A stretch of DNA of 64,000 bases from JACQQW01 sp964520655 (GCA_964520655.1 CAZFNI010000012.1:4978-68977), one strand, 5' to 3'; positions 51,459 to 61,412 are shown, numbered from the stretch's first letter. Notes: generated from the letters alone by a model not told the origin. Numbers and translations are program-made.

Positions 51459-54224
51459 TTACTTTGCCTTCTTTTTCGATTCGATCGCCGCCTGCGCCGC
51501 CGCTAAACGGGCGATAGGCACGCGGTACGGTGAACAAGATACGTAATTCATCCCGGCCTTGTGGCAGAATTTCACGCTTTGGGCTTCACCGCCGTGTTCC
51601 CCGCAAATACCAACTTTTAAATTCTTGCGGGTGGAACGACCGCGCTCAATACCCCACTTGACGAGCATCCCGACGCCGCTTTGATCCAGACTTTGGAATG
51701 GATCATCACGCAGAATGCCTTTACCCCCATCTTTCTCCGTTGCGACATATACCGGAAGGAAGCGGCCGGCATCGTCGCGGGAAAGACCTAAGGTCATCTG
51801 TGTCAAATCATTGGTACCGAAGCTGAAGAACTCCGCAACTTCTGCTAATTGATCCGCCAGCAGGGCCGCACGCGGGATCTCGATCATGGTCCCAACCAAA
51901 TAAGGTAGTTTCACCTTAGCAGTTTTGATCAAACGATCAGCCACAAGCCTTGTCTGCTGTTCTAGAATACTAAGCTCTTTTTTATCAATGGTCAAGGGGT
52001 GCATGATCTCAGGATAAACCTTGATGCCTTCCTTAACGCATTGGATCGCTGCTTCAATGATCGCGGTGGTCTGCATTTCCAGAATTTCCGGATAGGTGAT
52101 CGACAAACGGCAGCCGCGGTGACCAAGCATGGGGTTTGATTCATGCAGTTGTTCGCAGCGGTGACGGATCTTATCCGGGGAAATGCCCGTGACCTTGCTT
52201 AATTTCTCAACACCCGCGTTGTCCTTCGGAGTGAACTCATGCAGCGGCGGATCGATCAAACGGATCGTGACCGGCTTGCCGTTCATGGCCTTGAATATGC
52301 CATAGAAATCATTGCGTTGGAACGGCAGCAATTTCGCTAAAGCGCCTTTTCTGGATTCCACTGTATCCGCAACGATCATTTCCTGGATGGCCAGACGGCG
52401 TTCCTCTGTATCGAAGAACATGTGTTCTGTGCGGCACAACCCGATCCCTTCAGCCCCCATCTTGATGGCATTCTCGGCATCATAAGGTGTGTCAGCATTG
52501 GTACGCACATTGATCGTACGGAACGTGTCCGCCCACTTTAAGACAGTGTAGTAGCTTTGAGGTAATTCCGGTTCCTTCAACGGAAGATCGCCGACAAAGA
52601 TATCACCTGCAGAACCATCGAGAGTGATGTACTCACCATGCTTGACCGTCTTGCCATGGATAGTAAACTGTTTTGCTTCATAATTGATATTCAACGCTTC
52701 GCATCCAACGATACAGCATTTCCCCCAACCGCGGGCAACGACAGCCGCGTGTGATGTTTTCCCGCCGGTGGCCGTCAAGATACCTTTGGCTGCGTGCATA
52801 CCGCCGACATCTTCAGGGCTTGTCTCTTTACGGACCAAAATGACCTTCTCGCCTTTATGCGCTAATTTCTCGGCCTCTTCAGCGGTGAACACAACCTTAC
52901 CGGAAGCAGCGCCTGGAACAGCATTGATACCGGAACCGATCTTGGCATTTTTTAATTGCTCAGCCGTGGTCCTCTTGGTGTCAATGACCGGATAGAATAA
53001 ACGTTCAATATCATCGGAATTGATACGACCTACCGCTTGTTCCTTTGTCAGAACAGGTTTAACCGCCATAGCGGCATATTTCTTGGGCAAATACCCCTTC
53101 TTGACCAAGTCATTGGCTTGAGCCTTGCTTAACAAAGGCTTGGTGGCGTGATCCAAGGCGATCTGGAATGCTGCCGACGGAGAACGTTTTCCCGTGCGGC
53201 ACTGAAGCATGTATAATTTTTCATCTTCGATCGTGAATTCCAGGTCCTGCATTTCCTTATAATAGGATTCCAAGATCGCGCGTACGGCGCATAATTGATC
53301 ATACGCCTTCGGCATGGTCTGCTGCAAGGTTTCCAATTTCAGCGGCGTACGGATACCGGCAACGACGTCTTCGCCTTGAGCGTTGATCAAGTAATCGCCG
53401 TAGAAAATATTCTCGCCGGTATTCGGGTCTCTGGTAAAACATACGCCTGTACCGCTGTTCTCACCCTTGTTGCCGAACACCATTTGCACGACGTTTACGG
53501 CCGTCCCTTTGAGGTCTGTGATCTTCTCAACGCGGCGGTAGGTCTGGGCCTTTTCCGCTTCCCAGCTATTGAAGACCGCCATGATCGCACCCCACAACTG
53601 TTTCCAGGGATCTTGGGGAAAGTCTTCCTTTTTATTCAATTTATAGAAAGCCTTGAATTGATCACACAATTCCTTGAGCTTTTCAGCAGGGATCTCAGGA
53701 TCGTTCTTTACGCCGATCTGATGCTTCATCTCATGCAGCATGTCTTCCATCGGCTGCTTGGAGAGCCCCATGGCTGTCGAGGAATACATTTGGATGAAAC
53801 GGCGGTACGCATCATAAGCGAAACGCGGATTGCCGGTTTTCTTCGCTAAACCCTCGACGGATTTATCATTTAACCCTAAATTCAAAATAGTTTCCAACAT
53901 CCCCGGCATGGAACGCGCCGCACCGGAACGGACGGAGATCAACAAAGGATCATTAGCGTCGCCTAACTTCTTGCCCGTGACCTTTTCTAATTTCACAACA
54001 GCGTCGCGCACTTCTTTTTCCAAGCCTTTAGGCAGCTTGCGGCCTAACTTATAATATTCTTCGCAGGTTTGGATACTGACCGTAAAACCCGCCGGAACAC
54101 TGATACCGATCGAGGTCATTTCCATCAACCCTACGCCTTTACCGCCCAACACATTCTTTGTAAGATCTGAACCCTTCGCTTCCGCTTTTCCAGCGCCGTA
54201 TGAAAATACATGCTTGTTTGCCAT
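51459..54224 (-). CDS. ppdK: Pyruvate, phosphate dikinase
   Basis: 921 aa, family length. N-terminal ATP-grasp domain (G-G-K-G-V-G-L, V-R-S-G-A-A-R-S-M-P-G-M), central phosphohistidine domain with T-A-T-G-G-K-T-S-H-A-A-V-V-A-R near residue 490, and C-terminal PEP-binding barrel ending in the G-I-C-G-E-H-G-G motif with its catalytic Cys. It interconverts pyruvate, ATP and Pi with PEP, AMP and PPi, allowing PPi-linked glycolysis or gluconeogenesis. AAAGG ribosome site. It lies 27 bases after glyS. Confidence 0.98.
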   Translation of the reverse strand: MANKHVFSYGAGKAEAKGSDLTKNVLGGKGVGLMEMTSIGISVPAGFTVSIQTCEEYYKLGRKLPKGLEKEVRDAVVKLEKVTGKKLGDANDPLLISVRSGAARSMPGMLETILNLGLNDKSVEGLAKKTGNPRFAYDAYRRFIQMYSSTAMGLSKQPMEDMLHEMKHQIGVKNDPEIPAEKLKELCDQFKAFYKLNKKEDFPQDPWKQLWGAIMAVFNSWEAEKAQTYRRVEKITDLKGTAVNVVQMVFGNKGENSGTGVCFTRDPNTGENIFYGDYLINAQGEDVVAGIRTPLKLETLQQTMPKAYDQLCAVRAILESYYKEMQDLEFTIEDEKLYMLQCRTGKRSPSAAFQIALDHATKPLLSKAQANDLVKKGYLPKKYAAMAVKPVLTKEQAVGRINSDDIERLFYPVIDTKRTTAEQLKNAKIGSGINAVPGAASGKVVFTAEEAEKLAHKGEKVILVRKETSPEDVGGMHAAKGILTATGGKTSHAAVVARGWGKCCIVGCEALNINYEAKQFTIHGKTVKHGEYITLDGSAGDIFVGDLPLKEPELPQSYYTVLKWADTFRTINVRTNADTPYDAENAIKMGAEGIGLCRTEHMFFDTEERRLAIQEMIVADTVESRKGALAKLLPFQRNDFYGIFKAMNGKPVTIRLIDPPLHEFTPKDNAGVEKLSKVTGISPDKIRHRCEQLHESNPMLGHRGCRLSITYPEILEMQTTAIIEAAIQCVKEGIKVYPEIMHPLTIDKKELSILEQQTRLVADRLIKTAKVKLPYLVGTMIEIPRAALLADQLAEVAEFFSFGTNDLTQMTLGLSRDDAGRFLPVYVATEKDGGKGILRDDPFQSLDQSGVGMLVKWGIERGRSTRKNLKVGICGEHGGEAQSVKFCHKAGMNYVSCSPYRVPIARLAAAQAAIESKKKAK

Positions 54225-54251
54225 TGCAACTGCCTTTCTTTTTACCGTTTG

Positions 54252-55553
54252 CTATAAACGTTCTTTAATATATTTGTACAAATGATCAAGGGAAACGCGC
54301 TCCTGTTTCATAGTGTCGCGGTCCCGGACGGTGACCTGTTTATCTTCTAAGGATTGCACATCGACGGTGACGCAAAATACCGTGCCGACCTCATCCTGAC
54401 GGCGATACAGCTTCCCGATCGCAGCGGAATCATCATACACACAAACAATATCTTTTTGAAGCTCTGATTTGATTTTCTTGGCCAGGCTGACGATCCCTTC
54501 GTTCTTCTTTAACAATGGAAGAACAGCAACCTTGATCGGCGCCAATTTGGGATGGAATTTCATGACCACGCGAGTCTGCTCATTGACCGTTTCTTCATGA
54601 TAGGCGTCGACTAAGAACGCCAGCGTGCCGCGGTCGCAGCCGCCGGAAGGTTCGATGACATGAGGATAAAATTTCTCATTGGTGACGGGATCGTGGTACA
54701 TCAGATCCTGACCGGAGAACTGGGCATGCTGCTTAAGATCATAATCGCCGCGATTGGCAATGCCTTCCAATTCCGATAACCCGAATGGAAATTCGTATTC
54801 AACGTCCGTGCAGCCGGCGGCATAATGTGCCAGCTCTTCCTTGCCGTGGACGCGTAATTTTAAATTCTCTTTTTTGATCCCTAGATCCAGATACCATTGA
54901 TACCGCGCCTTGATCCATTCGTCATACTTGGCAGCCGCATCTTCGGGACGGCAGAAATACTCAATTTCCATCTGTTCAAATTCTCTGGTGCGGAAAGTAA
55001 AATTTCCCGGCGTTATCTCATTGCGGAATGATTTACCGATCTGGGCGATCCCAAACGGCAGTTTGCGGTGGGTCGCGTCGACCACATTGGGAAAATTGAC
55101 AAAAATACCCTGAGCTGTCTCCGGGCGCAAATAGACGACCGACGAAGAATCCTCCATCGCCCCCACGCTGGTCTTAAGCATCAGATTGAACGCGCGCGGT
55201 TCGGTGAATTCATTGGCCCCGCAATTAGGGCATTTGCCTTTCAGGTGGTCCTGACGGAAACGGCGTTTGCACTTTTTACAATCTACTAACACGTCGGTAA
55301 AATTATCCGTGTGTCCAGATGCCTTCCAGGTCATCGGATGCATTAAAATGCTGGCATCCAGTCCGACGACATCCTCGCGGTGATGCACGACCGCCTGCCA
55401 CCAGGCTGCTTTGACATTGCGTTTAAGTTCAGCACCCATAGGACCATAGTCCCAGGCACCGCTTAAACCGCCATAAATTTCACTTGATTGGAAGATAAAA
55501 CCGCGGCGTTTACAAACCGCAACGATCTTATCCATAAGAGTTGTTTCTGCCAT
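54252..55553 (-). CDS. glyS: Glycyl-tRNA synthetase, dimeric (alpha2) type
   Basis: 433 aa from the ATG at 55553. Class II motifs: motif 2 F-R-N-E-I-T-P and motif 3 G-G-C-D-R-G in the C-terminal part, plus the Zn-ribbon-like C-K-K-C and C-P-N-C insertion of this type. A C-terminal anticodon-binding domain follows. Charges tRNA-Gly. It is the single-chain bacterial/archaeal type, not the glyQ/glyS tetramer. Confidence 0.96.
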   Translation of the reverse strand: MAETTLMDKIVAVCKRRGFIFQSSEIYGGLSGAWDYGPMGAELKRNVKAAWWQAVVHHREDVVGLDASILMHPMTWKASGHTDNFTDVLVDCKKCKRRFRQDHLKGKCPNCGANEFTEPRAFNLMLKTSVGAMEDSSSVVYLRPETAQGIFVNFPNVVDATHRKLPFGIAQIGKSFRNEITPGNFTFRTREFEQMEIEYFCRPEDAAAKYDEWIKARYQWYLDLGIKKENLKLRVHGKEELAHYAAGCTDVEYEFPFGLSELEGIANRGDYDLKQHAQFSGQDLMYHDPVTNEKFYPHVIEPSGGCDRGTLAFLVDAYHEETVNEQTRVVMKFHPKLAPIKVAVLPLLKKNEGIVSLAKKIKSELQKDIVCVYDDSAAIGKLYRRQDEVGTVFCVTVDVQSLEDKQVTVRDRDTMKQERVSLDHLYKYIKERL

Positions 55554-55563
55554 AGAAGCCGCT

Positions 55564-55592
55564 ATTGTAGCGAAAAGATTTTTAAATTGCAA
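55564..55592 (-). promoter_or_regulatory. Near-leaderless promoter of glyS
   Basis: Minus-strand TTGCAA (55592-55587), 17-base spacer, TACAAT (55569-55564), 10 bases before the ATG at 55553. The predicted leader is about 3 bases and no Shine-Dalgarno sequence is present. Confidence 0.55.
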
Positions 55593-55612
55593 GTGCCATA
55601 TGTCGGCATTTT

Positions 55613-56317
55613 TTAGAACAATTTCGCGGTGATATATGCCAAAGCGGCATCCACCCGCAGTATCCTGGGCCCGAAACTTGCTTTGATAAACCCCTCGGCT
55701 TCAAACAATTCCAGCTCAAATGGGGTGATCCCTCCCTCCGGACCTATGACAAGGACAATGGGGACCTTGGACGCCCCTGCCAATTCATCTGTACCGCCTG
55801 GATGGGCAAGTATTTTCACACACCCCTGCGAGATCTTCGGCAGCTCATCCTGCACAAATGGTTTAAATTGAGGGTGGAATGTTACCTTAGGCATGCGCGT
55901 ATCTTTGGCCTGCTCTAACCCCAGCGTCAAATGCTCCCTGACCGACTCCTCCCGCAATGTCCTGGAATTCCACAAGCTTTTTTCAACACGGCTGAAATTG
56001 ATCACATGAATGTCTTTGAGGCCCAGCATCGCGGAAAAGAATAACGCGCGTTTGAACAAATGCGGTCTTGGCAACGCTAGAACCAGCGTCATCGGAAGCG
56101 GCGATGGCGGCGGCTGGTCTAACTTCACCGCCAGCTCGACCCCTTCAGTGATACTGACCACTTCACCTTTGCCCATTTGGCCATCGCATAATCCGACCGT
56201 TAACACATCGCCGTGCTTGGACTTTAAGACTGTGGTGATGTGATCGAAACGGTGGCCAAAAAGACGAACCCGGTCGACAGCGATAAAATCTTCAGAGAAC
56301 AATAAGATCAGGTTCAT
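55613..56317 (-). CDS. rsmE: 16S rRNA m3U1498 methyltransferase
   Basis: 234 aa SPOUT-type enzyme. N-terminal PUA-like domain (H-R-F-D-H-I-T-T-V-L-K-S) and C-terminal trefoil knot with V-I-G-P-E-G-G-I-T and L-R-V-D-A-A-L where most relatives have LRTETA. It methylates U1498 of 16S rRNA. Last gene of the dtd operon, ATGA overlap with panB. Confidence 0.92.
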   Translation of the reverse strand: MNLILLFSEDFIAVDRVRLFGHRFDHITTVLKSKHGDVLTVGLCDGQMGKGEVVSITEGVELAVKLDQPPPSPLPMTLVLALPRPHLFKRALFFSAMLGLKDIHVINFSRVEKSLWNSRTLREESVREHLTLGLEQAKDTRMPKVTFHPQFKPFVQDELPKISQGCVKILAHPGGTDELAGASKVPIVLVIGPEGGITPFELELFEAEGFIKASFGPRILRVDAALAYITAKLF

Positions 56318-57135
56318 ATCAGCTGGTTTGACTCATCCTGCGGCATGTGGAACGAATGCGCGTCGTCGGGGAAAGACCCGTCAGCAACGTCCTGTTTATA
56401 TTGCTTAAACGCGTCCTGCATCAGTGGCGCAAGGTCAATGAACTTCTTCGAGAATTTCGGACTGCGGCCCGTGGTCAAGCCCAACAGATCATGGCTGACA
56501 AGCACCTGGCCGTCGCAGTATTTCCCAGCGCCTATGCCAAATGTAGGGATTGACAACTGATCCGTGATGATCCGTGCTAATTCTTGAGGAATACATTCCA
56601 GCACAATGGCAAAACAGCCAGCCTCCTGCAAACCCTTCGCTTGGGCAATGATCTTTTTAGCAGAGGCCGCATCCTTACCCTGGACTTTCATGCCGTCTTT
56701 AGAAGCAACTGTCTGCGGAGTTAGGCCGATATGACCCATGACAGCGATGCCTGACTTGACTATTGAGGCCGCTACGGTTAAACATTCCCCAAACCATTCC
56801 AGCTTGACCGCTTTGCAGCCAGCTTCCTGGACAAACAGTTGCGCATTAGCGACAGATTTCTGGGGATCGACCTGATAGGCTTCAAATGGCATATCTCCGA
56901 CGACTAGAGCACTCTTGACCGCGCGGGTCACCGCTTTGCAATGATGCAGCATTTCACTCATCCCCACCTGAGTGGTTGACTCCAATCCCAGGACAACATT
57001 AGCCAGCGAATCTCCCACCAGGATCACGTCGATCCCGCTTTGATCCATCCAGTAAGCGGTGGGATGATCGTAAGCCGTCAGCATTGTCAGCTTCCGCCCC
57101 GTTCTCTTGCTGTTTAAAATATCTGATACTGTCAT
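56314..57135 (-). CDS. panB: 3-methyl-2-oxobutanoate hydroxymethyltransferase
   Basis: 273 aa TIM barrel making ketopantoate in pantothenate/CoA synthesis. Seen: L-T-A-Y-D-H-P-T-A near the N-terminus, V-G-D-S-L-A-N-V-V-L-G, V-G-D-M-P-F metal-site region, M-G-H-I-G-L-T-P-Q and G-I-G-A-G. Typical family length. ATGA overlaps on both sides. Confidence 0.97.
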   Translation of the reverse strand: MTVSDILNSKRTGRKLTMLTAYDHPTAYWMDQSGIDVILVGDSLANVVLGLESTTQVGMSEMLHHCKAVTRAVKSALVVGDMPFEAYQVDPQKSVANAQLFVQEAGCKAVKLEWFGECLTVAASIVKSGIAVMGHIGLTPQTVASKDGMKVQGKDAASAKKIIAQAKGLQEAGCFAIVLECIPQELARIITDQLSIPTFGIGAGKYCDGQVLVSHDLLGLTTGRSPKFSKKFIDLAPLMQDAFKQYKQDVADGSFPDDAHSFHMPQDESNQLI

Positions 57136-58484
57136 GACTTTAAGAACTCCGCGATCTTAAATGCTGCGGCCTTGCCACTGGCTATGGCATCGACAACACT
57201 ACCTGCACCCGTGACCACATTGCCGGCAGCAAAAACTTTTTCGATGGATGTCAACCCTGTCTGCGCGTCGACCCAGATGCTGCCGTCCGCGTCCAGCCGC
57301 AATTGAGGCAAATGCTGCGCGATGAACGTGTTGGGCTTCCGGCCCGTTGCCAGAACAACGGTTTGTGCCTCAATGCTCTTGTTCTCTGATCCATCCGCAC
57401 TAACGACCAGACGATCATTCTCCTCCTTGACCGTCAACGCTTCCACCTGAACGGACCTTGCAAAACCAAATGCGTTGCCGTCGATGGCCAATGCTTTCAT
57501 CGGCGCGGCAATAACAACCCCTTCTTCCCGCGCCAATTCCAGATCTTCCGCCCCCACACCCAGCTGTTCTTCCAATCCATCAAAGATCAAGGTGACTTTC
57601 TGGCCGGCCCGAATGGAAAGACGGGCTGCATCCAAAGCCGCCCAGCCTCCTCCCACAACGACCGTATGTGTCCCTTGCCAAATCCCCCTCTTATCAACAT
57701 TGAATTGTTTGGACAATTGCTGGGCGAACATCAATAATTCACCCGCATAATACACACCGCCTAAATTATGCCCTTTAAGATCAATCAAATTGGGAACCCC
57801 GGCACCCAGCGCCAATAATACCGCCGCCTGATTGCCAGCAAAAACATCCTGCATGGACATCGTTGCCCCCACAAAAGCATTTGTCTTAAGAGTCACCCCG
57901 AGACTGGTCAACATATCAAATTGTTCATCGATGATCTTTGTCGGAAGACGGAATTCAGGCAAGGCATAACGCAGCAACCCGCCCGGTTGAGGCAATGCCT
58001 CAAGCATGGTCACGGAATATCCGGACTGAGCTAAATAAAACGCAGCGCTCATACCGGCAGGGCCTGATCCAACGATCGTTACTTTTCTATTTTTTTGCGG
58101 CGGTTTTTTTTCTTTAGGGAATTTCAGCTTGCCGGTATCCGAGGCATAGCGCTCCAACGCCCGGATCGAAACAGCAGCCCCTTCTTCATGAAAAATACAC
58201 GCTTTTTCGCAAGGTGCCGGACAAATGCGCCCGCAGATCGCAGGGAATGGATTCTCCAGACGTATGCGCGTCAACGCGCCCAATGCGTCATCTTCCCGCA
58301 ACAGCCGGATGAATCCCGGGATATCGACCCCTAAGGGACAGCCCGACAAACAAGTGGCCACGGCGCATTGCGGGCAGCGTCGGGCCTCCTCTACGTTTTC
58401 TTTTTTGTTAAACCCAAGAATGACTTCACCAACATTGGTAATCCGCCGTTCTTTAGGTTGGATGGGAGGGTTTGTTTTTCCCAT
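57132..58484 (-). CDS. nfnB: NfnB/GltD-like flavoprotein (NADPH oxidoreductase subunit)
   Basis: 450 aa. N-terminal ferredoxin-type domain with two 4Fe-4S cysteine sets (C-P-Q-C, then C-L-S-G-C-P; C-G-R-I-C-P-A-P-C-E-K-A-C), an FAD dinucleotide fold (V-G-S-G-P-A-G-M-S-A) and an NAD(P) fold (V-V-V-G-G-G-W-A-A-L-D-A-A-R). With nfnA it forms a SudAB/NfnAB-type complex for NADH, NADPH and ferredoxin electron exchange, possibly flavin-based bifurcation. The start has AAGGAG but lies 94 bases inside nfnA. Confidence 0.88.
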   Translation of the reverse strand: MGKTNPPIQPKERRITNVGEVILGFNKKENVEEARRCPQCAVATCLSGCPLGVDIPGFIRLLREDDALGALTRIRLENPFPAICGRICPAPCEKACIFHEEGAAVSIRALERYASDTGKLKFPKEKKPPQKNRKVTIVGSGPAGMSAAFYLAQSGYSVTMLEALPQPGGLLRYALPEFRLPTKIIDEQFDMLTSLGVTLKTNAFVGATMSMQDVFAGNQAAVLLALGAGVPNLIDLKGHNLGGVYYAGELLMFAQQLSKQFNVDKRGIWQGTHTVVVGGGWAALDAARLSIRAGQKVTLIFDGLEEQLGVGAEDLELAREEGVVIAAPMKALAIDGNAFGFARSVQVEALTVKEENDRLVVSADGSENKSIEAQTVVLATGRKPNTFIAQHLPQLRLDADGSIWVDAQTGLTSIEKVFAAGNVVTGAGSVVDAIASGKAAAFKIAEFLKS

Positions 58485-59272
58485 GCCTGCTCCTTATTTG
58501 CCTGGTCGCGTTTGGCCAGATCGTCAAAATCTATACGTTTACCGTCGAATTGCGGACCATTTACGCAAGCTAACATAAATGCTCCGTCCACACGCACCCG
58601 GCATGATCCGCACATCCCCATGCCGCTGACCATGTGCGGGTTGACGGTGACCCAGATCGGGATATTCCTTTCACCCGCCATGCGGCTCGCCCCCTGCATC
58701 ATCTCAACAGAACCAATGGCATAGACCGCGTTCACTTTGAATTTTTCAAGCAGATCACTTAATAGACCCGTCGCCAATCCTTTGCGTTCATAGGATCCAT
58801 CGTTGGTAGTAATGAACAATTCATCGCATACGACACGCATCTGCGCTTCTAACATCAATACTTTCTTGGACTTGGCACCGATGATCCCGATGACCCTGTT
58901 CCCTTTTTTCTTTAAAGCCCGGCAAATCGGCAGGATCTGCGCCGCACCTATCCCCGTCGCCGCGCAAATAACAACGCCGTATTTCTCAATGATCGAAGGC
59001 CTTCCCAAGGGACCGACCATGGAGTAAACCTTTTGCCCGATAGACATTTCCCCCAACGCTTTGGTCGCTTCTCCCGACTCATGCACAATGAGCGTGATCA
59101 CACCTTTGCGCTCATCAGCGTCGATAATAGACATTGGGATTGGATTAATAGAAGGTGACGGTGAGACCATCACGAATTGACCGGGCAAGGCTTTGGAAGC
59201 AATATGAACAGCGGCAATATCGATCCGTTTGATATCTAAGGCAATGACCTGTTTATTAACGACCTTGAACAT
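58391..59272 (-). CDS. nfnA: NfnA/SudB-like FAD, 2Fe-2S electron-transfer subunit
   Basis: 293 aa, of the ferredoxin-NADP reductase/PyrK type. FAD-binding barrel (P-G-Q-F-V-M-V), NAD(H) domain (A-A-T-G-I-G-A-A-Q-I) and a 2Fe-2S site (C-G-S-C-R-V-R-V-D-G, then A-C-V-N-G-P). It is paired with nfnB as in Thermotoga-type NfnAB. The C-terminal tail is about 30 residues longer than expected and that extra part overlaps nfnB. TAATG overlap with the preceding lipoprotein gene. Confidence 0.88.
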   Translation of the reverse strand: MFKVVNKQVIALDIKRIDIAAVHIASKALPGQFVMVSPSPSINPIPMSIIDADERKGVITLIVHESGEATKALGEMSIGQKVYSMVGPLGRPSIIEKYGVVICAATGIGAAQILPICRALKKKGNRVIGIIGAKSKKVLMLEAQMRVVCDELFITTNDGSYERKGLATGLLSDLLEKFKVNAVYAIGSVEMMQGASRMAGERNIPIWVTVNPHMVSGMGMCGSCRVRVDGAFMLACVNGPQFDGKRIDFDDLAKRDQANKEQAWEKQTLPSNLKNGGLPMLVKSFLGLTKKKT

Positions 59273-59457
59273 TAAAAGAATACTCCTGGAGGCGGTTTGG
59301 GCATATTGTTCGCCACCTGCAGCACCTGTCCTAACAAACCAAAAATACCGCCAATGATCTGACCTGGCAAGGAAAAAATTTCACACCCGCTCAATCCGAT
59401 ACAGCACAATACCAGAAATAAAAACCTGACCCACGGAAAAAGTAAACGCCTGATCAT
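59272..59457 (-). CDS. Small lipoprotein
   Basis: 61 aa from the ATG at 59457, a TGATG overlap with the upstream stop. Signal peptide with lipobox G-L-S-G-C-E, then a Gly/hydrophobic stretch (I-I-G-G-I-F-G-L-L-G) and a Pro-rich tail. Unknown function. Operon position ties it to the DUF3352-like protein. No family recognised. Confidence 0.7.
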   Translation of the reverse strand: MIRRLLFPWVRFLFLVLCCIGLSGCEIFSLPGQIIGGIFGLLGQVLQVANNMPKPPPGVFF

Positions 59458-61412
59458 CAATTCACCGTCAATTCCGCCTCTAATGACGAAGGCGTGGAAG
59501 AAAAACTTATCCCTTCAGAATTAAAAGCCCCAATCCCCTTGACCACTGGCACTGCCACATGAGACATATTATACATAAGCAAACGGTACTGCTGCGACAA
59601 GAGCATGTTTTTGGCGACCACCCGGTCAATATCCTTTAATTGAGCGGCGTCATCCTTGATCGTCTGTTCAGCAAGGGCGATCTGGTCGTCGATATTCTTC
59701 ACAGCCCCTTCATCATTGCCAGCCTCATCCAAAGATCCACCGGAAGATATTTTCTCTTTTAACTCTTTAAGCTTGTCTTTAGCCAGACGGATCTCTTCTT
59801 TCTGAGTGATAATATCTTCCGCTAGTTCTTTTTTCTTGGACTCCGCGTCTTTCTTATATGCCGAGGCCCTCTCCACTTGAGTGGAGAGATAATGGTCATA
59901 CCATTCTATCCCGCCCAAAGCGCGCTGTGCGATCTCTTTGATCTTGAAATAAAAAATACCGTTGGGTTTGCCCTGAGTCAATCCGTGCGCCTTAAACTGT
60001 TTATTCTCCATGATCGATGAGGAAGGGTCGATCAAGGTATCGATCGACTTTCGTATGAGCTGACGGGAGGACGCCAGCAAGAAATAATTGTCCCGGATCG
60101 CAAAACCAGGATCCACATTACCGCCAAAGGGAAGCGCAACATAACGGATATCACTGCCCTGATAATTCTCTGTCGCGACAAGACTAAATCCTTGCTTAGA
60201 ATTCAGAACACCGTCTAACAAAGCTTTGGCCTTCTGAGGATCTGAAACCCTCACGAACAACAGAAAACGCGGATATGGGAATGCGCCCTGGATATCCACA
60301 TCCGTCAAATACCCTCCTGCTTCCTGCTCCAGCAAACCGAAAAGCCCTCCCACATCATCACTGGATAATTTCTTCTGCAGGGATTTCCGGATCTTTTTCG
60401 GCTGACTTTCCAGAACGGATTCAGCTTTGGACTTAAAGGCCGCGGACATTGACTTAAAATCATAGCACCCTCCCCAATGGGACAGGATCGCCGACGGTGG
60501 GATCAACGCCAGCCCGCGGCTATTTGATGCATCGCAGGCAAAAAATTTCTGGAACGCAGGATCTGTTTTCTGGGCGTCGAACAATAAAACAGTCTTGAAT
60601 TTATTCATCTCTCCCGGAAGGAACGACAACCCGTATGCGTTAAAACCGGTTTGTTTGGTCAACGCCGCGCCCCATAATGGATCTCCCAAACGGGCGGCGC
60701 CGTTTAAACGGACAAACATCATCCCATGGGAGGCTGGGTAAGATCGCGCTACCATCTCCTTAAACAGCCCGTCATTCTTTAAAGAAAGACGTTTATGGTT
60801 GATCGTCGCGATCACGTCATTGATCAGTGTACTTTTCTCGTCCGTAAAAACCAACACATTTCGGATATGGGCATATTTAAAGGACACCTCTTTTTTCTTA
60901 AATGTCAGATGAACGATGGCATGACCATTGAGTTGATCTTTTTTAACGACAATGTCCTCGCCGATATCTTTAAAGAACAAACTTAGATCAGCAGCGACCT
61001 GGATAGACGCCAGAGAACGGGTAACTAACACAAAACCGGATCTTTGGTCCTCGGCAGGATATTGGGCAAATGCGATCTCTTTTCCCAGCAGTTTACCAAT
61101 GACAGGATTTTTCATGAACGTGACGATCTGCTGGTAATTCTTGACAAACCCCTCAGCATCTTTCTCGGGAACATTGTTGCGCTGCAAAACGGCCGGCATA
61201 TCGATCGCAGAAAGATTCTTGAATAATTCGCTTTTTTCAATACTGTCCCAATGGCGCAGAGGTTCTTTTAATCGCCCAAAAAATAATGGGTCTGCAGGCA
61301 GCATCTCCTCCATCGTCAACTGCGGGCCATAGGCCGAAAATAACAACCATCCGCCGATCGCAAGCGCAAAGCAGCAAAGAATGATCAAAACAGCTTTATA
61401 GACGTTTTTCAT
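59457..61412 (-). CDS. DUF3352-like membrane-anchored periplasmic protein
   Basis: 651 aa from the ATG at 61412 (TGATG overlap with tatD). An N-terminal anchor or signal (residues 5-28) is followed by a large alpha/beta region of DUF3352-like type (repeated segments such as L-P-A-D-P-L-F-F-G-R-L and F-P-Y-P-R-F-L-L-F-V). A long charged coiled coil covers residues 500-610, followed by a short C-terminal domain. Function unknown. The coiled coil suggests oligomerisation or a periplasmic spacer. Confidence 0.65.
   Translation of the reverse strand: MKNVYKAVLIILCCFALAIGGWLLFSAYGPQLTMEEMLPADPLFFGRLKEPLRHWDSIEKSELFKNLSAIDMPAVLQRNNVPEKDAEGFVKNYQQIVTFMKNPVIGKLLGKEIAFAQYPAEDQRSGFVLVTRSLASIQVAADLSLFFKDIGEDIVVKKDQLNGHAIVHLTFKKKEVSFKYAHIRNVLVFTDEKSTLINDVIATINHKRLSLKNDGLFKEMVARSYPASHGMMFVRLNGAARLGDPLWGAALTKQTGFNAYGLSFLPGEMNKFKTVLLFDAQKTDPAFQKFFACDASNSRGLALIPPSAILSHWGGCYDFKSMSAAFKSKAESVLESQPKKIRKSLQKKLSSDDVGGLFGLLEQEAGGYLTDVDIQGAFPYPRFLLFVRVSDPQKAKALLDGVLNSKQGFSLVATENYQGSDIRYVALPFGGNVDPGFAIRDNYFLLASSRQLIRKSIDTLIDPSSSIMENKQFKAHGLTQGKPNGIFYFKIKEIAQRALGGIEWYDHYLSTQVERASAYKKDAESKKKELAEDIITQKEEIRLAKDKLKELKEKISSGGSLDEAGNDEGAVKNIDDQIALAEQTIKDDAAQLKDIDRVVAKNMLLSQQYRLLMYNMSHVAVPVVKGIGAFNSEGISFSSTPSSLEAELTVN

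Noticed and set aside
55590..55616. Hairpin AAGTGCC/GGCATTT with T-run between rsmE and glyS
   Set aside because: The T-run orientation is plus-strand, where no gene ends; on the minus strand the stem has a mismatch and no U-run, and it overlaps the glyS -35.
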